Part shown: positions 10,944 to 26,241 of the stretch, piece after piece | Numbering within the stretch: the stretch's first letter is position 1 | How the letters are laid out: every line of letters begins with the position of its first letter | Program-made: the position numbers and the translations under genes | Origin: Arabidopsis thaliana | Lineage: Eukaryota > Streptophyta > Magnoliopsida > Brassicales > Brassicaceae | Reading direction: 5' to 3' | NCBI RefSeq assembly: GCF_000001735.4 | Contig: NC_003076.8 | Span: forward strand, 6,324,001-6,388,000 | DNA: 64,000 nt | The notes under the pieces: model-generated | What the model was told of the DNA's origin: nothing | The model's database searches: none | The model's input: the letters and a program-made list of their open reading frames with translations, nothing else

Positions 10944-13943
10944 TTATCCTCTAAGAATTTCCAAGGCTAGCTCTGCTAGTGAATGGACAGTTCTGCTATG
11001 ACGGCTTAGTCCAACAGTACCGGAGAAAACATCAAAGTTCTCAAGCTCAGCCGTAGTTTCTAGAACCTTCTCAAGCTCTTTCTCTAGACCCATCTCTCTA
11101 AACAATGCTACATTATCCTCCAACTCATCATCTTCCATCATCCAAATCGCAAGCTCAATTACAAACCTCCTGATTCTTGGAACCTTAATCGCGGGCTTGT
11201 CGTTCTTTTTCAGAATTGAGACCAACGAGTTTGCCAGTTCTTGTCTCTTGATGCCTGAATACATGAAAACATAGCTTGATTCTTTTGAGCTCATGAATCT
11301 AAACACTTGTGCTGCTAATCCCACCATCACTTCCTGTAATTTGTTGTCTTCTGATGTTATTGATTTCAAGACCTGCAACAAAATGAAAAAATAGTTATAC
11401 TAGATTCGAGTTGTACCTAAGTTTTTCAATCGTAAGTGTATATACTAACCGTTGGTGCTGCTGCTTTAACGAACTTCAGGTCATGAAAGCATTCATCCCC
11501 GGAGTATAAGCACATGTTTCTCAACACTCTCGCAGCGTTCACACGGATCGAAGGAACTTCAAGTGCTTCCACAAGTCTTCCCATAACCCCAAGCCTAAGA
11601 ACATGGAGGCAGTTGCTCTTGCTCTCCAACACAAGCATCGCTATTGCTTCTCCTGCAGCGATCCTCACACATCCCTCATTCCCTTCATCTCCGCGTGTTT
11701 CCCGTTTAAAGAAAATGTTGAACAACTCTTTCAGAACACCACCAGTTCCGCCAATTCTCTCCCGAGCTTCGGCCTCAAGTGCAAGGTTGGTCAATATCCC
11801 AATCCCGAGCTTCTGCAGCTTTGGGTATCTCGCCCCGTGTTTCAGTACATCCCTCACATTGCTAACTGTGAATACAATCTCAGAGATCTCTCTCCGGAGG
11901 CACTTCCCTGTGTTCCCTGTTGTGCTGGCTAACATTTTCACCAGCTGTAGCGACCGTTTCAGTGTCAGAACCCGTGACCTCGCTATGTCTGCGTTTTCAT
12001 CCCTCAACAGATTTTCATCCGCGTGTGTGAAATCAATTATTTTCGGAAGAAGACCTCTCGTGTTGCCGAGTTTTCCACAGTTGTCATGATCCTTGGCTAA
12101 TTTCTTCAGAATTAGAAGGCCCAAATTGTTGAATCTCCAGAAATCGTAGTGTAGATTATGGTCATGGAACACCTTTTTCTCTCCAATCTCATCAGGAGCT
12201 TCACCTGATGATCTCGTGTTCTCTAACAACGATGAAATCGATTCCATTGCACCAGAAATCCCAGCGACTCTCAAAGAATTCTGCTTTTTGCCAGCTAGTT
12301 TCGATAGTATCTCAGCGGCTGATCTCCTAATCTCTTCCTCTTGCAGATCTTTCCAGTTCAACATCTCCACCAACCTAGTTAAACAAAAAGTTAGCAACAA
12401 TTACAAAACTTCCTCAACTCATTTCTCTGTAAAATCTAATATTTTCATTAGTAAAAACCAAACCTTTCAATAACGGGAAAGTTGATTCCGATCTTCTCAA
12501 GTGTATCCTCCGAGTACCGTTCAGTCACTGAAAACTGCCTAAGAATCCTCACTCCAATAAGCTGTTCATCAGAAGAGTTCGAGTTCAAAAGCTCCATACC
12601 AAAGCTCACTATATCCATCTTCAAACCATCAAATATACTCCCATTGACACACTTGGAATACGAATCATAGAAAAACCTCTTGATCGAAACCAAACCACTA
12701 ACCCCAAACTCACATTCTCTAGTCACATTCTCAAGCAAATTACAAACACTGACTTGCCATTCCCAATAAACTTTCTCCACAAGAAACAACAACGCCTCAG
12801 CAAAGGCGAGCGAGTAGAATATATTGAGAGCAGACTGTCTATTCCTCTTATCCGTATCTCCTTTGTGAACATCTCCATAGTTATGCCTAATAAGCTTGTA
12901 AGAAGATAGAGCTACACAAGCCGTGGCAGAGAGAAGCTGGAGCCAGTAAAGAAGACGACTCACTGTACTGGAAATGAAGAACCATCTCGCGTATGGAAGA
13001 AGAGGTACGTCTGAGTTCTTCCATGTCTCTAACGTCGTCTCTGGAACGACGCAGTCTCTTGCCGTCGCTTCTCTCGATCGTGGCTTGAAGATTGAATCAC
13101 TGCAGAGAAACATAAACGATCGTTACTCAAATGTTAGAAGCGAGGCTGATCGATTTATGCAAAATTGAACCTGATTCGTTTTAGATTTTTGAAAAGCGAG
13201 GCTGAGCTTGATCGGAGAGCGCGAAAGCTACTGATTCCGACGCCGGCGACGGTCCACGTGGCTTGGTGTTGCCACTCGAGCTCGTGACTTCTGCTGAAGA
13301 TTCGAGCACCTTCGATTAGGAGAATGATGGTGATGAACCAGAAATCGGAACCGTCGAGTGTGATTGCGAAGCCGCCGAGAAGAACCACCGTGGCCCAGAT
13401 AAACCCTAGGGTTCCGATTCCAGTGGCGGTTTTCTCAAGAATCGCGAGTTGTAGAGCGAATAGCGTTAGCTTCTTCTCCGGAGCTGGGACTGTTGATTTT
13501 CTACGAAACGCGGTCGCGGAGGAAATAGAAGCTGCGTCTGCGGTTTCGCCGCTGTCGCCTTTCTCGATACTGCTTCTTAGATCAAAAACGGTGTCGGTTG
13601 AGCCTATAGCTTCCTCCAATTTTTGAAGCTCCGAGACCTATACAAAGACAAACATAATTTTTAGAAAATTCAATTGTTAAAACTACTACTCCATTGATTA
13701 AACAAAACCGAAAAAGTTTACAAGTATTTGATAGGAACTTTAAATTGAGATACTATTCATTTTAATCTTAAGAAATATGAAGAGGACGATATTAAGTGAA
13801 AATGTAGAAGCATTGATTAAAAGTTTTCAAGAAAATCTAATTGAAATGAAAAACAGTTTAGAGACAAAGTAAGAAATTAATGTGATAAAAACCTGTAAAC
13901 GAATGCTTCGATCTTCGTCTTCTTCGAACTTTCTTGAATCCAT
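10944..13943 (-). CDS. ARM-repeat membrane protein of unknown function
   Basis: Encodes 835 residues from five minus-strand exons: 13893-13943, 13171-13637, 12464-13099, 11450-12374 and 10944-11372 (2,508 nt, phases all consistent). The N-terminal part has several hydrophobic segments, including FALQLAILEK...GFIWATVVLLGGFAITL and FWFITIILLIEGARIF, and a further pair around YWLQLLSATACVALSSYKLI and ALNIFYSLAFAEALLFLVEK. The C-terminal two thirds is helical, with armadillo-like repeats such as GIGILTNLALEAEARERIGG and VNAARVLRNMCLYSGDE. It therefore looks like a membrane-anchored ARM protein with a cytosolic binding surface. No catalytic motif is visible and the function is unknown. Gene order suggests AT5G18980. 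Confidence 0.9.
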
Positions 13944-14817
13944 TGTGAACCTTTTGTTGTGTTTACTCGTTTCCTACTCAAACCGTAATCGAAAATTTCA
14001 CTTTTTCGATCTTTCTTTCTTTCTTTTTTAGTTTTTGAATAGTGCGTAATGACTTGAGGAGTTGTTGATGATGCAGAGAAAACGAGTAAAGCGTGATTTT
14101 ACATTCTTTCTATGAACATATGGATGTGTGTATATATATAGAGAGAGATAGAGAAAAGAGAGGAGAGATAGGGAAGCAAAATTTGGCAAAGGAGTGGAGA
14201 GAAAGTCTGCAAATAAGCTAAATAACGCAAGAGGAAATGTGCAAGAAAGTGTAACTTCGAGATTATTGTTGTATATCATGTATGCTTCATCAAGCAATTT
14301 TATTACCAAAAGTTACATGTAATAACAGCAACAAAAAAGAAAGAAAAAAAAAAACTACTTTTGTGACATGTTACAACCTTCTTCTTAATCTTTTTTTTTT
14401 TTACCTTGAAAAAGGTCAATTTCTTTTCGTTTTTCTCTTTATGTTTTTTAGTTTACCTTTTCTTTTCTTATATGATGGTTACAAGTTGCTTTATCAAAGC
14501 AGCCCTGACTCTTTTTACCATCCATTAAAAATAAAATGAATGTTTTAGGCAGAAATAAAACAAAAGTCAGTTACTATTTTTAGAATCTAATATGATCAGT
14601 AATTGTCCTTATATCAATAATTGTAGTATGATATTTTTGCCGTCTTTATGTTAAGAAAAGCCGTGGGGATTGTTCATATTTACGATTACAAGTAAAAATA
14701 ATCTGTTTTAATTTGCTTTGTATTTGCGTCTAGAATTTCTAGAAAAATGTTTGGTAAAGCAATAATATCTTGTTTCTTTTAATGTAAACATAAATACATA
14801 ATAGTAAAGTGTAAACG

Positions 14818-14864
<47 letters not shown>

Positions 14865-16075
14865 GTGGCCAAATAACTTAAGCAATTGAGTAGCTCTTGG
14901 ATCGTTAGCTTTCGGATTTCAAGTTTGAATGGTGGAAGATTTGTACTAATGTTTTAGATAAGTAACGAATTATTATTGATACTAAAAAAGTTGACGTAAG
15001 CAATTAAGCAAATGTAATGAAATCTAGATTGTACTTAAGAAAATAAAAAAAATAATTAGTGAGTCAATAGCTCGGAAAGAGTTATGGTGACTTGCAAGCA
15101 TATGTGTTCCAGCAGAAGTCTTCTTGTGTGAAGCTAAAGTCTCAAATGGGATCCTCTTTGGGACCTACTTAATCCTCCCTTTGTAGAATAAACACAAACA
15201 TAGCTTCCATTAAAGACAACTAAATAACTATTTTTATATTACTATTTTTTGGTGAGGAACAACTATTTCTATATAACGCCTTGAGAATTTATAGGAAGAC
15301 CAAAAGATTTCCGAGTGTGGTTATTTCTATTTCCAAACCAGCTAGCTACTTATCAATTTACTTCTTACCCTCAATTTGATATATAGAGGCTTATAGGTCA
15401 TATCAAAAATATGGATAGAGTCGTCTACTAAGATTTAACTTAAACTGCATATGCTCACAAAGTTTGTCGTCTTCCATCAACAATTTATTTGTTTCATATT
15501 CTTTAAATTTAACAATATAGTTAAAGATTCGATGCACTTCTATTATTTTTTTAAACTAAAGGCAACCTATGTTTGAATTTCCCAAAATATTTTGATATAT
15601 GATGTAAATTGGCATTTATTTTGTCACAGCATAGCAGGACCATAATTAGGCCATAATGCTAGTTTTCTATATGAAAGTCATTATTATAGTTCTTAATCTT
15701 TGTAGCAATTTCCAGACGAATAAAAAGTCTCGACCACTAACTTTACGACCGTTACCACAATCACAAAGATTACAACTTCCTTTTTGGTTTCTGACTTCTC
15801 ACACAAAACCAAGATTTTGATAACCACAATTAGAAACAAACCTAAACTTTCCAGTTTCATGTAGATTCTACTTTAATTACTCAATCAAAACCCGTACATA
15901 ATCAAAAGAAAATAAAGTAATAAAATCTTCATCAAAATATCTACAATTGATTCAAAAGCATTAAATCTCACGACCTTGTTAAATAATCCATTTCCTCCAA
16001 TACTCTCGCTTACCTTACCTCTCTTACAAACTCTTGCGTTTTGATATCATCTCATCAAAATCAGAAGCTGTAATA
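13944..16075. other. AT-rich spacer with a long (TA)n tract
   Basis: Divergent spacer between the ARM-repeat gene and PME55. It holds pyrimidine-rich and A-rich stretches around 14010-14420 (probable leader of the ARM gene), a (TA)18 tract and low-complexity AT sequence. I see no gene. Confidence 0.5.
14827..14862. repeat. (TA)18 microsatellite
   Basis: Uninterrupted TA dinucleotides for 36 bases after a short A run. It can extrude as a cruciform and is probably length-variable between accessions. Confidence 0.9.
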
Positions 16076-17614
16076 ATGGGAACTCATCGAATTATCCTTG
16101 GTCTCGCCGCTCTTTGTTGTTTTTGTCTACCTCATCTCATTGAAGCTAAACCATTCGAAGTGATCGTCGATCAATCGGGCCATGGAAATTTCACGACCAT
16201 ACAAAAAGCTATTGATTCGGTCCCAATCAACAATACTCATTGGTTCTTCATCAACGTTAAAGCCGGCCTTTACAGGTCAGTGTAGCACAACATACATCAT
16301 TGACTGTAAATAAAGTTACATATGGCTTGTAGGGAAGTTACATATGTGAAAGTGTTTACTAACTAATGTTTTTTCTCTATGTCTTGTAAAATCAAGAGAG
16401 AAAATAACGATACCGCAAAAAAAACCTTTCATAGTAATCGTGGGAGCTGGGAAACGGTCAACGAGAGTAGAATGGGACGACCATGCCTCGCTTGCACAAA
16501 GCCCTACCTTTGCTACTCTAGCTGATAACACCGTCGTTAAAAAGATCACTTTCGCCGTACGGTGATTTTACTTTATATTATGGCATTTCCTATGATGATT
16601 CCTTCTTTTTATTAAATATATATAAAGGGTTTCTTTTAATATATTAGAATTCCTACAACTTCCCTAGCAATGGGAAAATAAACAAGAACCCTAGAGTTCC
16701 GGCCGTGGCAGCATTTATCGGCGGTGATAAGTCGGCTTTTTACTCGGTAGGATTTGCTGGAATTCAAGATACCTTGTGGGACTCGGATGGCCGACACTAC
16801 TTCCATAGATGCACCATCCAAGGCGCGGTTGATTTCATCTTAGGGAGCGGCCAATCTATTTACCAGGTTACATTCTCCACAAAATGATATTGGTTTTATA
16901 TACTATAATAACATCATACGAATACCAAACATAAATTAATTCTAAAACATTTGAAGATTTGCCTTTAGACTGGCTAAGAATTTTATTACATTGTCTATGA
17001 TTGGAACCTTTTCTATGGAAAGTATAGATATGATCAAAAATTTAATCCAAACTAATAATGTTGTAGATTTGATTTTGGTTTGGTACCATTTATCAAAAGA
17101 TACCTAAAAAGTAACATGTATATTACCATGGGCTCATTGTAGAACTCAAATCCTATTTGTCCGGGCCTAATTGATTTAAATCAAATATGTGTGGTTGTAG
17201 AGCTGTGTGATACAAGTGCTAGGTGGGCAGCTAGGACCGGGGGTAACGGGTTACATAACGGCTCAAGGACGGACCAACGCAAACGACGCGAATGGATTCG
17301 TATTCATCAACTGCCTCGTTCATGGATTCGGCAAGGCTTACTTGGGCAGAGCCTGGCGCCCATACTCTCGAGTGATATTTTACAACTCGAACCTGACGGA
17401 TGTGGTTGATCCTCTAGGATGGTGGGAATGGAACTACCAGGGTTACGAAAAGCAGCTGACCTATGCAGAACATGGATGCTTCGGAAGTGGATCAAATACA
17501 TCAAGACGTGCCAAATGGGTTAAGAAGCTGAGTGCATCTGCCGTCCAACATTTGGCTGATCTCAGCTTCATTAATCGTGGTGGATGGGTTGAAGATTTAC
17601 CCATCCGTGTTTGA
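16076..17614 (+). CDS. PME55: Pectinesterase 55, short type without PMEI pro-region
   Basis: Pectin methylesterase (CE8, right-handed beta-helix) that de-esterifies homogalacturonan in the cell wall. Four exons, 16076-16275, 16397-16556, 16648-16866 and 17201-17614, give 330 residues. Residues 1-24 form a signal peptide ending near HLIEA. Family landmarks follow in order: [14 protein letters not shown], the QDTLWD block with the first catalytic Asp, VDFILG with the second Asp, and [11 protein letters not shown] with the substrate Arg. The VDFILG block has Leu where VDFIFG is usual. There is no N-terminal inhibitor domain, so it is a group 2 PME that needs no pro-region cleavage. Expression pattern cannot be read here. 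Gene order suggests AT5G18990. Confidence 0.93.
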
Positions 17615-18562
17615 TCGAGACTTTCGCTTCTAGTTTCTGTTTTTTTTAAAAAATTTCTTATTGATCATCCTTTCTTTTATTTAGTTTGACCAGATGTAGT
17701 AATTTGTTATGCTTGACATTGATTAAAATAATAAAACATTTCAACGAGTTTGTTTTTATATTTAATAAAACATCTACGATCTACCCTTGTTGAGTTTGAA
17801 GATATAAAGTTGCTATGTAGCGATGAGAGTTATACGCAGACAGTCAGTTCTAATTTGATTGATAAATCTATGAAGTGTCACATTTGCCAAGACCGCTAGT
17901 TCTAACTGTCTGCATAGTAGACTCAGGACAGGAATGTAGGTTCTAACTAATGTGGAGAAATAAAAAGTAGAAAAAAAAGCGTTGAAAAGTTAATAAAATT
18001 GAAATAATAGATTTAAGAAATGTCTGTAAAAAAAAAAAATTTTAATTTAAAAAGATATGATTAGAAAAACAAATAATTTGTGAAAGCACTTAAAAAAAAA
18101 AATTGAGAGAATGTAGAAATTTTGAGATAAAAAGAATAAATAAAATTTGTAAATAAATAAATAATATTAACAATTTTTTAATTTATAAAATATTATGATT
18201 GGCTACAGCTTCTCTAGCTGCCCAAACTCTGTTTTACAAAATCCCAAACCAAACAAGTTATCATTCATGATCGCTTTCGTTATATTCATTCTCTCTTTTC
18301 TCTTTCCATTTTGGCTCCCACCGACGTCATCAATCTCTACCGGAGACTTCCGCCGATTCTCACACCGTTCTTCTTCTCTCCTTCCGATTCCGGATTCCAA
18401 TTTCGTTCCTTTTTTGTTTTCTCTCAAAACCCCTAAATTTTCTTCCTTTCTTCGATCTGGATTTTTTGTGTTCCCCAAATTTCAAGACTTTGATCTGATT
18501 CCTTCTAAGATTTCTCCAAAGCAAAGATCTTTTTTTTGTTTTTTGGGATCTCTGTATTGTTG
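17615..18562. other. Spacer and BPM1 promoter/leader
   Basis: The left part holds the PME55 3' UTR. A short imperfect inverted repeat lies at 17831-17918. A very A-rich tract follows at about 17960-18190. From ~18195 the sequence is more balanced and C/T-rich and probably includes the BPM1 leader. Confidence 0.5.
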
Positions 18563-20641
18563 ATGGGCACAACTAGGGTCTGCTCGGAGGTTTCTTCTGG
18601 ATCTTCGAAATCGCTTAGCCAATCTCTCACGGTATCGACCTCTACCACAGAAACAGTCAATGGTTTCCATGAATTCAAGATCTGTGGGTACTCTCTCGCT
18701 AAAGGTGTTGGTGTCGGCAAATACGTCGCTTCCGATACGTTTATGGTCGGTGGTTACTCGTGGGCAATCTACTTTTATCCAGATGGGAAGAGTCCGGAGG
18801 ATAACTCGTCTTACGTTTCTTTGTTCATAGCTCTTGCTAGCGAAGGAGCTGATGTTAGGGCTTTGTTTGAGCTCACGCTTGTGGATCAGAGTGGTAATGG
18901 GAAGCATAAGGTTCATAGCCATTTTGGTAGAGCTCTCGATAGCGGTCCCTATACTCTCAAGTATCGTGGAAGCATGTGGTGAGTAAATTATCTCTCTCTA
19001 TGCATGGAAAGTTTCTACCTTGCTATAGTAGTTCACGAGTTTTGTGATGAATTTAGGATTGTGATAGAGTGGTATGTTCTGGTTGCTTACAATGTTGATA
19101 ATGTCTTTGTTGGTTGCTTGGTTTAGGGGATACAAGCGGTTTTTCAGGAGGTCCAGTCTAGAATCGTCGGATTATTTGAAGGAGAATAGTCTCTTGGTTA
19201 GGTGCCGTGTGGGTGTGGTGAAGTCAGTTACGGAGGGACCGAGGTATTACAATATCCCTGTGCCAGTTTCTAACTTGGGACAACAGTTGGGAAATTTATT
19301 GGAGAGTGGGAAAGGCTGTGATGTTGTTTTCCAAGTTGATGGAGAAACCTTCAACGCACACAAATTGGTTCTTGCAACGCGTTCCCCGGTTTTCAACGCA
19401 CAGCTTTTTGGCCCTTTAGGAGACCGAAATACCAAATGCATAACGATAGAAGACATGGAAGCACCCATTTTCAAGGTCCTCCCTTTAACTCTCTTGCTGT
19501 GATTTCATCTGTTAGATAAGGGAATGTCTAAGTAGAGTATCTACAGTCAATTTGGTTTTACATGGTCTTATAGGAAGAGATAGATTTCTTGGTTCCTTGC
19601 CTTTTTTTTTTCTTTTCGGGTGAGTGATGGTGGTGTCATACAGGATTGTCTATTCACGGATGTACCATCCGGGATCTTCTCCTGGGGCGCTACTCCTATT
19701 CTCGAGTTTACTCACCCGGGATAAGGTTCTTTCTTTCTGCTTCTCTTCTTGTTTTCTATGTAGCTAATACATGGACATATCACATATCTATGTGTTTATG
19801 CGTCTTAATTCCTTTTTCTCTTAGCCGTATTTATGTGAGTCAACTAGATGAACAAATTGTGTCTTCAGCATATTAGAGAGGTTGACTTGAGGGTTTAGAG
19901 TTTAAAATTACGCGGGCGTATTTGACTGTAGAAACTTCATGTTGTATGATGTAAAAGTATGAATTTCTCCGTTTCCCATTGTTGCTTATTATGAGTTCGG
20001 GCTCAGATCCTCACTCCTGGTAGTTTTGATCTGGATGTTTAACCTGACACAAACCCTTCTTCTATGTTGTTTTATTGCTGTTTTGCAGGTATTGCTCCAT
20101 TTTATCTACTGGGACGAATTGCCTGATATGCAAGAGTTAATAGGAACAGACTCTACATTGGCGTCTACTCTTGTGGCTCAGCATCTACTAGCAGCGGCAG
20201 ACCGTTATGCTCTTGAGCGGCTTAAAGCAATCTGTGAGTCAAAACTCTGTGAAGGGGTTGCCATAAACACGGTTGCAACTACTTTGGCCCTAGCAGAGCA
20301 GCATCATTGTTTGCAGCTAAAAGCAGTGTGTCTCAAATTCGTGGCACTGCCAGAGAACCTGAAAGGTAAACACACAAGATCTTTCTTTTTAATCGATCTG
20401 AATCAACTCTGTTCACATGATGAGACTTGTGTCTGTTTTTTCCCTTTTGTTATGATCAGCTGTGATGCAAACAGATGGGTTTGATTATCTGAAAGAGAGT
20501 TGCCCATCTTTACTAACGGAGCTATTGCAGTATGTGGCGAGGCTAAGTGAACACTCTGTTATAGTATCTGGACATCGAAAAGAAATATTTGCCGATGGTT
20601 GTGACGCGAGTGGAAGACGAGTGAAGCCCCGGTTGCACTGA
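18563..20641 (+). CDS. BPM1: BTB-MATH substrate adaptor BPM1 of CUL3 ligases
   Basis: Encodes 407 residues from four exons: 18563-18978, 19127-19475, 20089-20365 and 20460-20641. The MATH domain (about 20-160, from [19 protein letters not shown]) binds degrons. The BTB/POZ domain (about 190-310, from [23 protein letters not shown]) binds cullin 3. A short BACK-like helical region follows, and a basic C terminus ([10 protein letters not shown]) fits nuclear import. BPM proteins are known to bring targets such as ATHB6, ERF/AP2 factors and PP2CA phosphatases to CUL3 for ubiquitination, which tunes ABA signalling. The gene is convergent with MPK16, with 454 bases between stop codons. Gene order and sequence identify AT5G19000. 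Confidence 0.96.
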
Positions 20642-21095
20642 ATGGGAGAGAAAGAAGAAAGATTTGTGCATTGTATAATCTCTGTTATGGATAATGGCTG
20701 ATCTAATCGGATCTAGCAAGTACAATGAATCGTTTTCAACGCGTTTTCTCATAAATCAAAGATCCAATGAAATTTGGGGTTTATTGTTGGTGCATATCAG
20801 ATTATTAGGTGAAACAGATTGAGTTCATGGGATATAAGAATCGTAGACAGTGTAAGTGTTACAACGTAGATAAACAAAGGTTGTTTTAAGAATACAAAAC
20901 TATGAAGACAAATTACATGACAGGATCTGTAAGAACTTCTTTTATCTTCTCACGCTTCCTTCTCTCATTTCGCTCTTAAGCATGTCTTCACGTTTCGGCT
21001 CTTGATAACACAATGGATGACTCAAAGGGATACTCTTTTTAGCTCTCCCTGAGACGTGAGGTGGTAAAGCTAAAACTAGAACCATAACATCATGT
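20642..21095. other. Convergent 3' spacer between BPM1 and MPK16
   Basis: Holds both 3' UTRs in 454 bases, so the transcripts may overlap tail to tail. No other gene seen. Confidence 0.5.
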
Positions 21096-23676
<2,581 letters not shown>

Positions 23677-24989
23677 CTTCAGCTACAGGGCATTCAAAGG
23701 ACGCTTACGAAGACCAAATGTAATAGCTTCTGAAACCCAAACTTAGTGAGCTTTTGAATCAAAAAAATGCAAAGACTGAGAATTTTAGTTCCAAAGGCAA
23801 TGTCAAAAACAGAGAGCTCTATATCCAAATCCCGAAATCCAGAATCGATTGAAACAAATCAGAGTAGTTCCCGAGACCAAAAAAAAGGAGGCAAATTTAT
23901 GGGGTGAAACAAGGAATAACCTAATCGAGATTTCTTTGCTTTTTGAAGTGAAATCAAAGAGATCAAAAGAAGGAAGCGATGGGTAATTTGAGAATCACTG
24001 AGATTGAAGAAAGACGAGGTTTTTATCTTCTTCGATCAATCTCTCTGCTTGAAATGGCTAAAAGGAAAAAGGAGAGAGTTTTTGAAAGTCGAGAGAAGCT
24101 TTTATGGTTCAGAAACCCAAAAATGATTCTTTTGAGCTAATAAAATTTCTTTACAGGATCTGAAATCTCACGAAGCAGACGAAGAGGCAAGTTTATTTGC
24201 TCACTTTTGTAGAAGAAAGTGTAGAGAGGAGAGATCTATGAGATGAAGAACAGAACAGAACAAATTATTAAAATATTATTATTATTCGTTTCTTTTATTG
24301 TGATAATTGAAAAAAGCGGATAAGTGGAGTCTGATTATCGTTGTACGAAAACTCCAATTTGCCCCCCAAGGTTTATGGGTACTTGCGACTTTTGTCTTAA
24401 ATCTAGCTTTTGGATAATGTCCAAACGTCGAATATAATACAGTGTGGATATTTTTGTATAAACTATTTTAATATATGCTCTTCTTAATGAATAGATATCC
24501 GATTTATTATGGATTAGTGATGACTTATAATTATTACAATAATAAATAGTTCGTTTACTTTATAATTTTCTTTCGTGTCATAGTCGTTGTTAAAGACATA
24601 TAAATGAAGTGGATTATCCTATATTTCGAATCCGATTGAAATGAGTGGTTTAAATTTTTTTTCGTATGCAGTTAATGAGTAATCTTACTTATTTTTAAGA
24701 TATAGAATTTGACCGATAAGACATACTTAATTATCTAGAGACAATATTTATGAGTTATGTACAATGGTACAAGAAACTTACAAAAACTTATATATGCAAT
24801 CGTCAATCTAGTATTTTATTTGAAATATGTATTTCGTATCTAATATCTTCTGTCTTTGGTGGGTTCTTTGAAATTGCTTCATAACTGTAGGTGCTTGCAT
24901 GCGTAAACTTTTGCATGGTTGGAAAAATTGCATTTGCATCGATTTCAAACGTATAAATAAAGCGAAGCTTTAAATCTTCAAGTAGATGT
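23677..24989. other. MPK16 leader and promoter, then AT-rich spacer
   Basis: The stretch 23677-24240 is purine-rich on the + strand and looks like the MPK16 5' leader, perhaps with an intron. From 24250 the sequence becomes AT-rich spacer up to the CACTA insertion. The 3 bases 24987-24989 (TGT) are the left target duplication. Confidence 0.5.
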
Positions 24990-25475
24990 CACTACAAGAA
25001 AACACGCCAGTTGCGAGGGAAGAAACCGTCGCTAGTCTCTCGCAAAAAGCATTTAGCGAGGGAATTGCGACGAACTCCAGTTCCTCGCAAAACGCGCGTC
25101 GTAAAATCAAATTCGTAGCAAGTTCCTCGCAAATGTTGCGAGGAACAAGTTGCCTCGCAAAACACACGCAATTTGCAAGGGAAGCAATCCGTAGCAAATT
25201 CACAGCAAATTTCGGGTCTCGCAAGTTTCTCGCTAGTTGCGACGGACGACCAGACTCGCGAAGCACACGCAATTTGCGAGGGACGTACTCGGTAGCATAT
25301 TAGCTGCAACAGTAGCCTCGCTCTTTCCTCGCAAGTTGCGAGGGAATACTTCAGTAGCAAAGTAGTCGCAAATTCTTTGTCCCGCTAATGCCTCGCAAAA
25401 TTTGCGATGGATTTGCGTGGCTTTTATCTGTAGTCGCAAATCCGTAGTAAAGTTTGCGATGGATTCGCGGTAAAT
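24990..25475. repeat. Left subterminal repeat array of the CACTA element
   Basis: Dense degenerate copies of TTGCGAGGGA or its complement, for example 25011-25020, 25274-25283 and 25336-25345, separated by related CGCAA/GTAGCAAAT words. In En/Spm elements such subterminal repeats bind the TnpA-type protein; that role is inferred here. G+C is well above the flanks. Confidence 0.8.
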
Positions 25476-25761
25476 AAGCGACTCTTTTCTGTTTTGTTTT
25501 AAGCATGATTACTGTTGAATATAGGGATTACTGTTCTACTTAACAATATTTAATGGTTATCTTAATTGGATTTTTATACTAAACTTTGAAGTTGAATACT
25601 AATTAAGAAACCTTAAACTCATATTTAAAAGCTGAAATTTTAGGTTTCAAGTACAGAAAAAGAAACTGAATACAGAATGTTAGAAGGCCAAATAATTTTA
25701 CATAACAAACCAACAAAAGATTCAAGTTTTGATGAGTGAAAAAGAAACTTAATACAGAATG

Positions 25762-26139
25762 TTAGAAAGCCTCAGATGGAGATGACCCAGTGTTTGGGTT
25801 AGCTACAACAGCCTCAGGTTCGACAGCTTCAGGTCCGATCCCAGCAGTTGTGGCATTAGGCGCATCAGGTGGATTGGAGCTGACTGGTTCAGTTCTTGAA
25901 GAGGATCTGACTCGAAACAAGGCAGCAAACTCTGGATCCTTCTTGGCAAGGTAATCAAAGTATGCGTCAAAACTGGTGATCTTCTCAGCCTGGTTTGCAA
26001 TGAGGGCTTCAACAGCAGCCAGCTTCTGGGAAAGCACAACCGGATCATCTCGAGGAAGCACCGGTCCGGCATGCGCCGAAGACGCCTCATGCTGCAATGA
26101 ACCAGCCCCATAAATCCTGCCTTTCTTCTTAGGAGCAAC
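25762..26139 (-). pseudogene. C-terminal exon of a second CACTA protein (TnpA/Ptta-like)
   Basis: Open for 125 codons on the minus strand from a good acceptor (TGACAG just above 26139) to a stop at 25762. It starts VAPKKKGRIYGAGS, which resembles the KKGR-F/Y-G-GS segment found towards the C terminus of plant Ptta/En/Spm proteins. A Leu-rich helix (LSQKLAAVEALIANQAEKI) and FDAYFDYLAKKDPEFAALF follow, and the tail is Ala/Pro/Ser-rich. The upstream exons of this gene are missing, so it is a fragment. Assignment to the TnpA/Ptta type rests on motif resemblance only. Confidence 0.6.
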
Positions 26140-26241
26140 CTGTCACAAACTCATAACCAAAACAAGCAAACATGATCAAAGCAAAGTCGAAACATATAGA
26201 CATAATGCAAAACTCTTAGGCCGAAAATACAATGATATTAT

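Noticed and set aside
11514-12089. 191-codon open frame on the + strand
   Set aside because: It is antisense to exon 4 of the ARM-repeat gene, and the sense strand has clear repeats and clean splice phases. No family features in the antisense frame.
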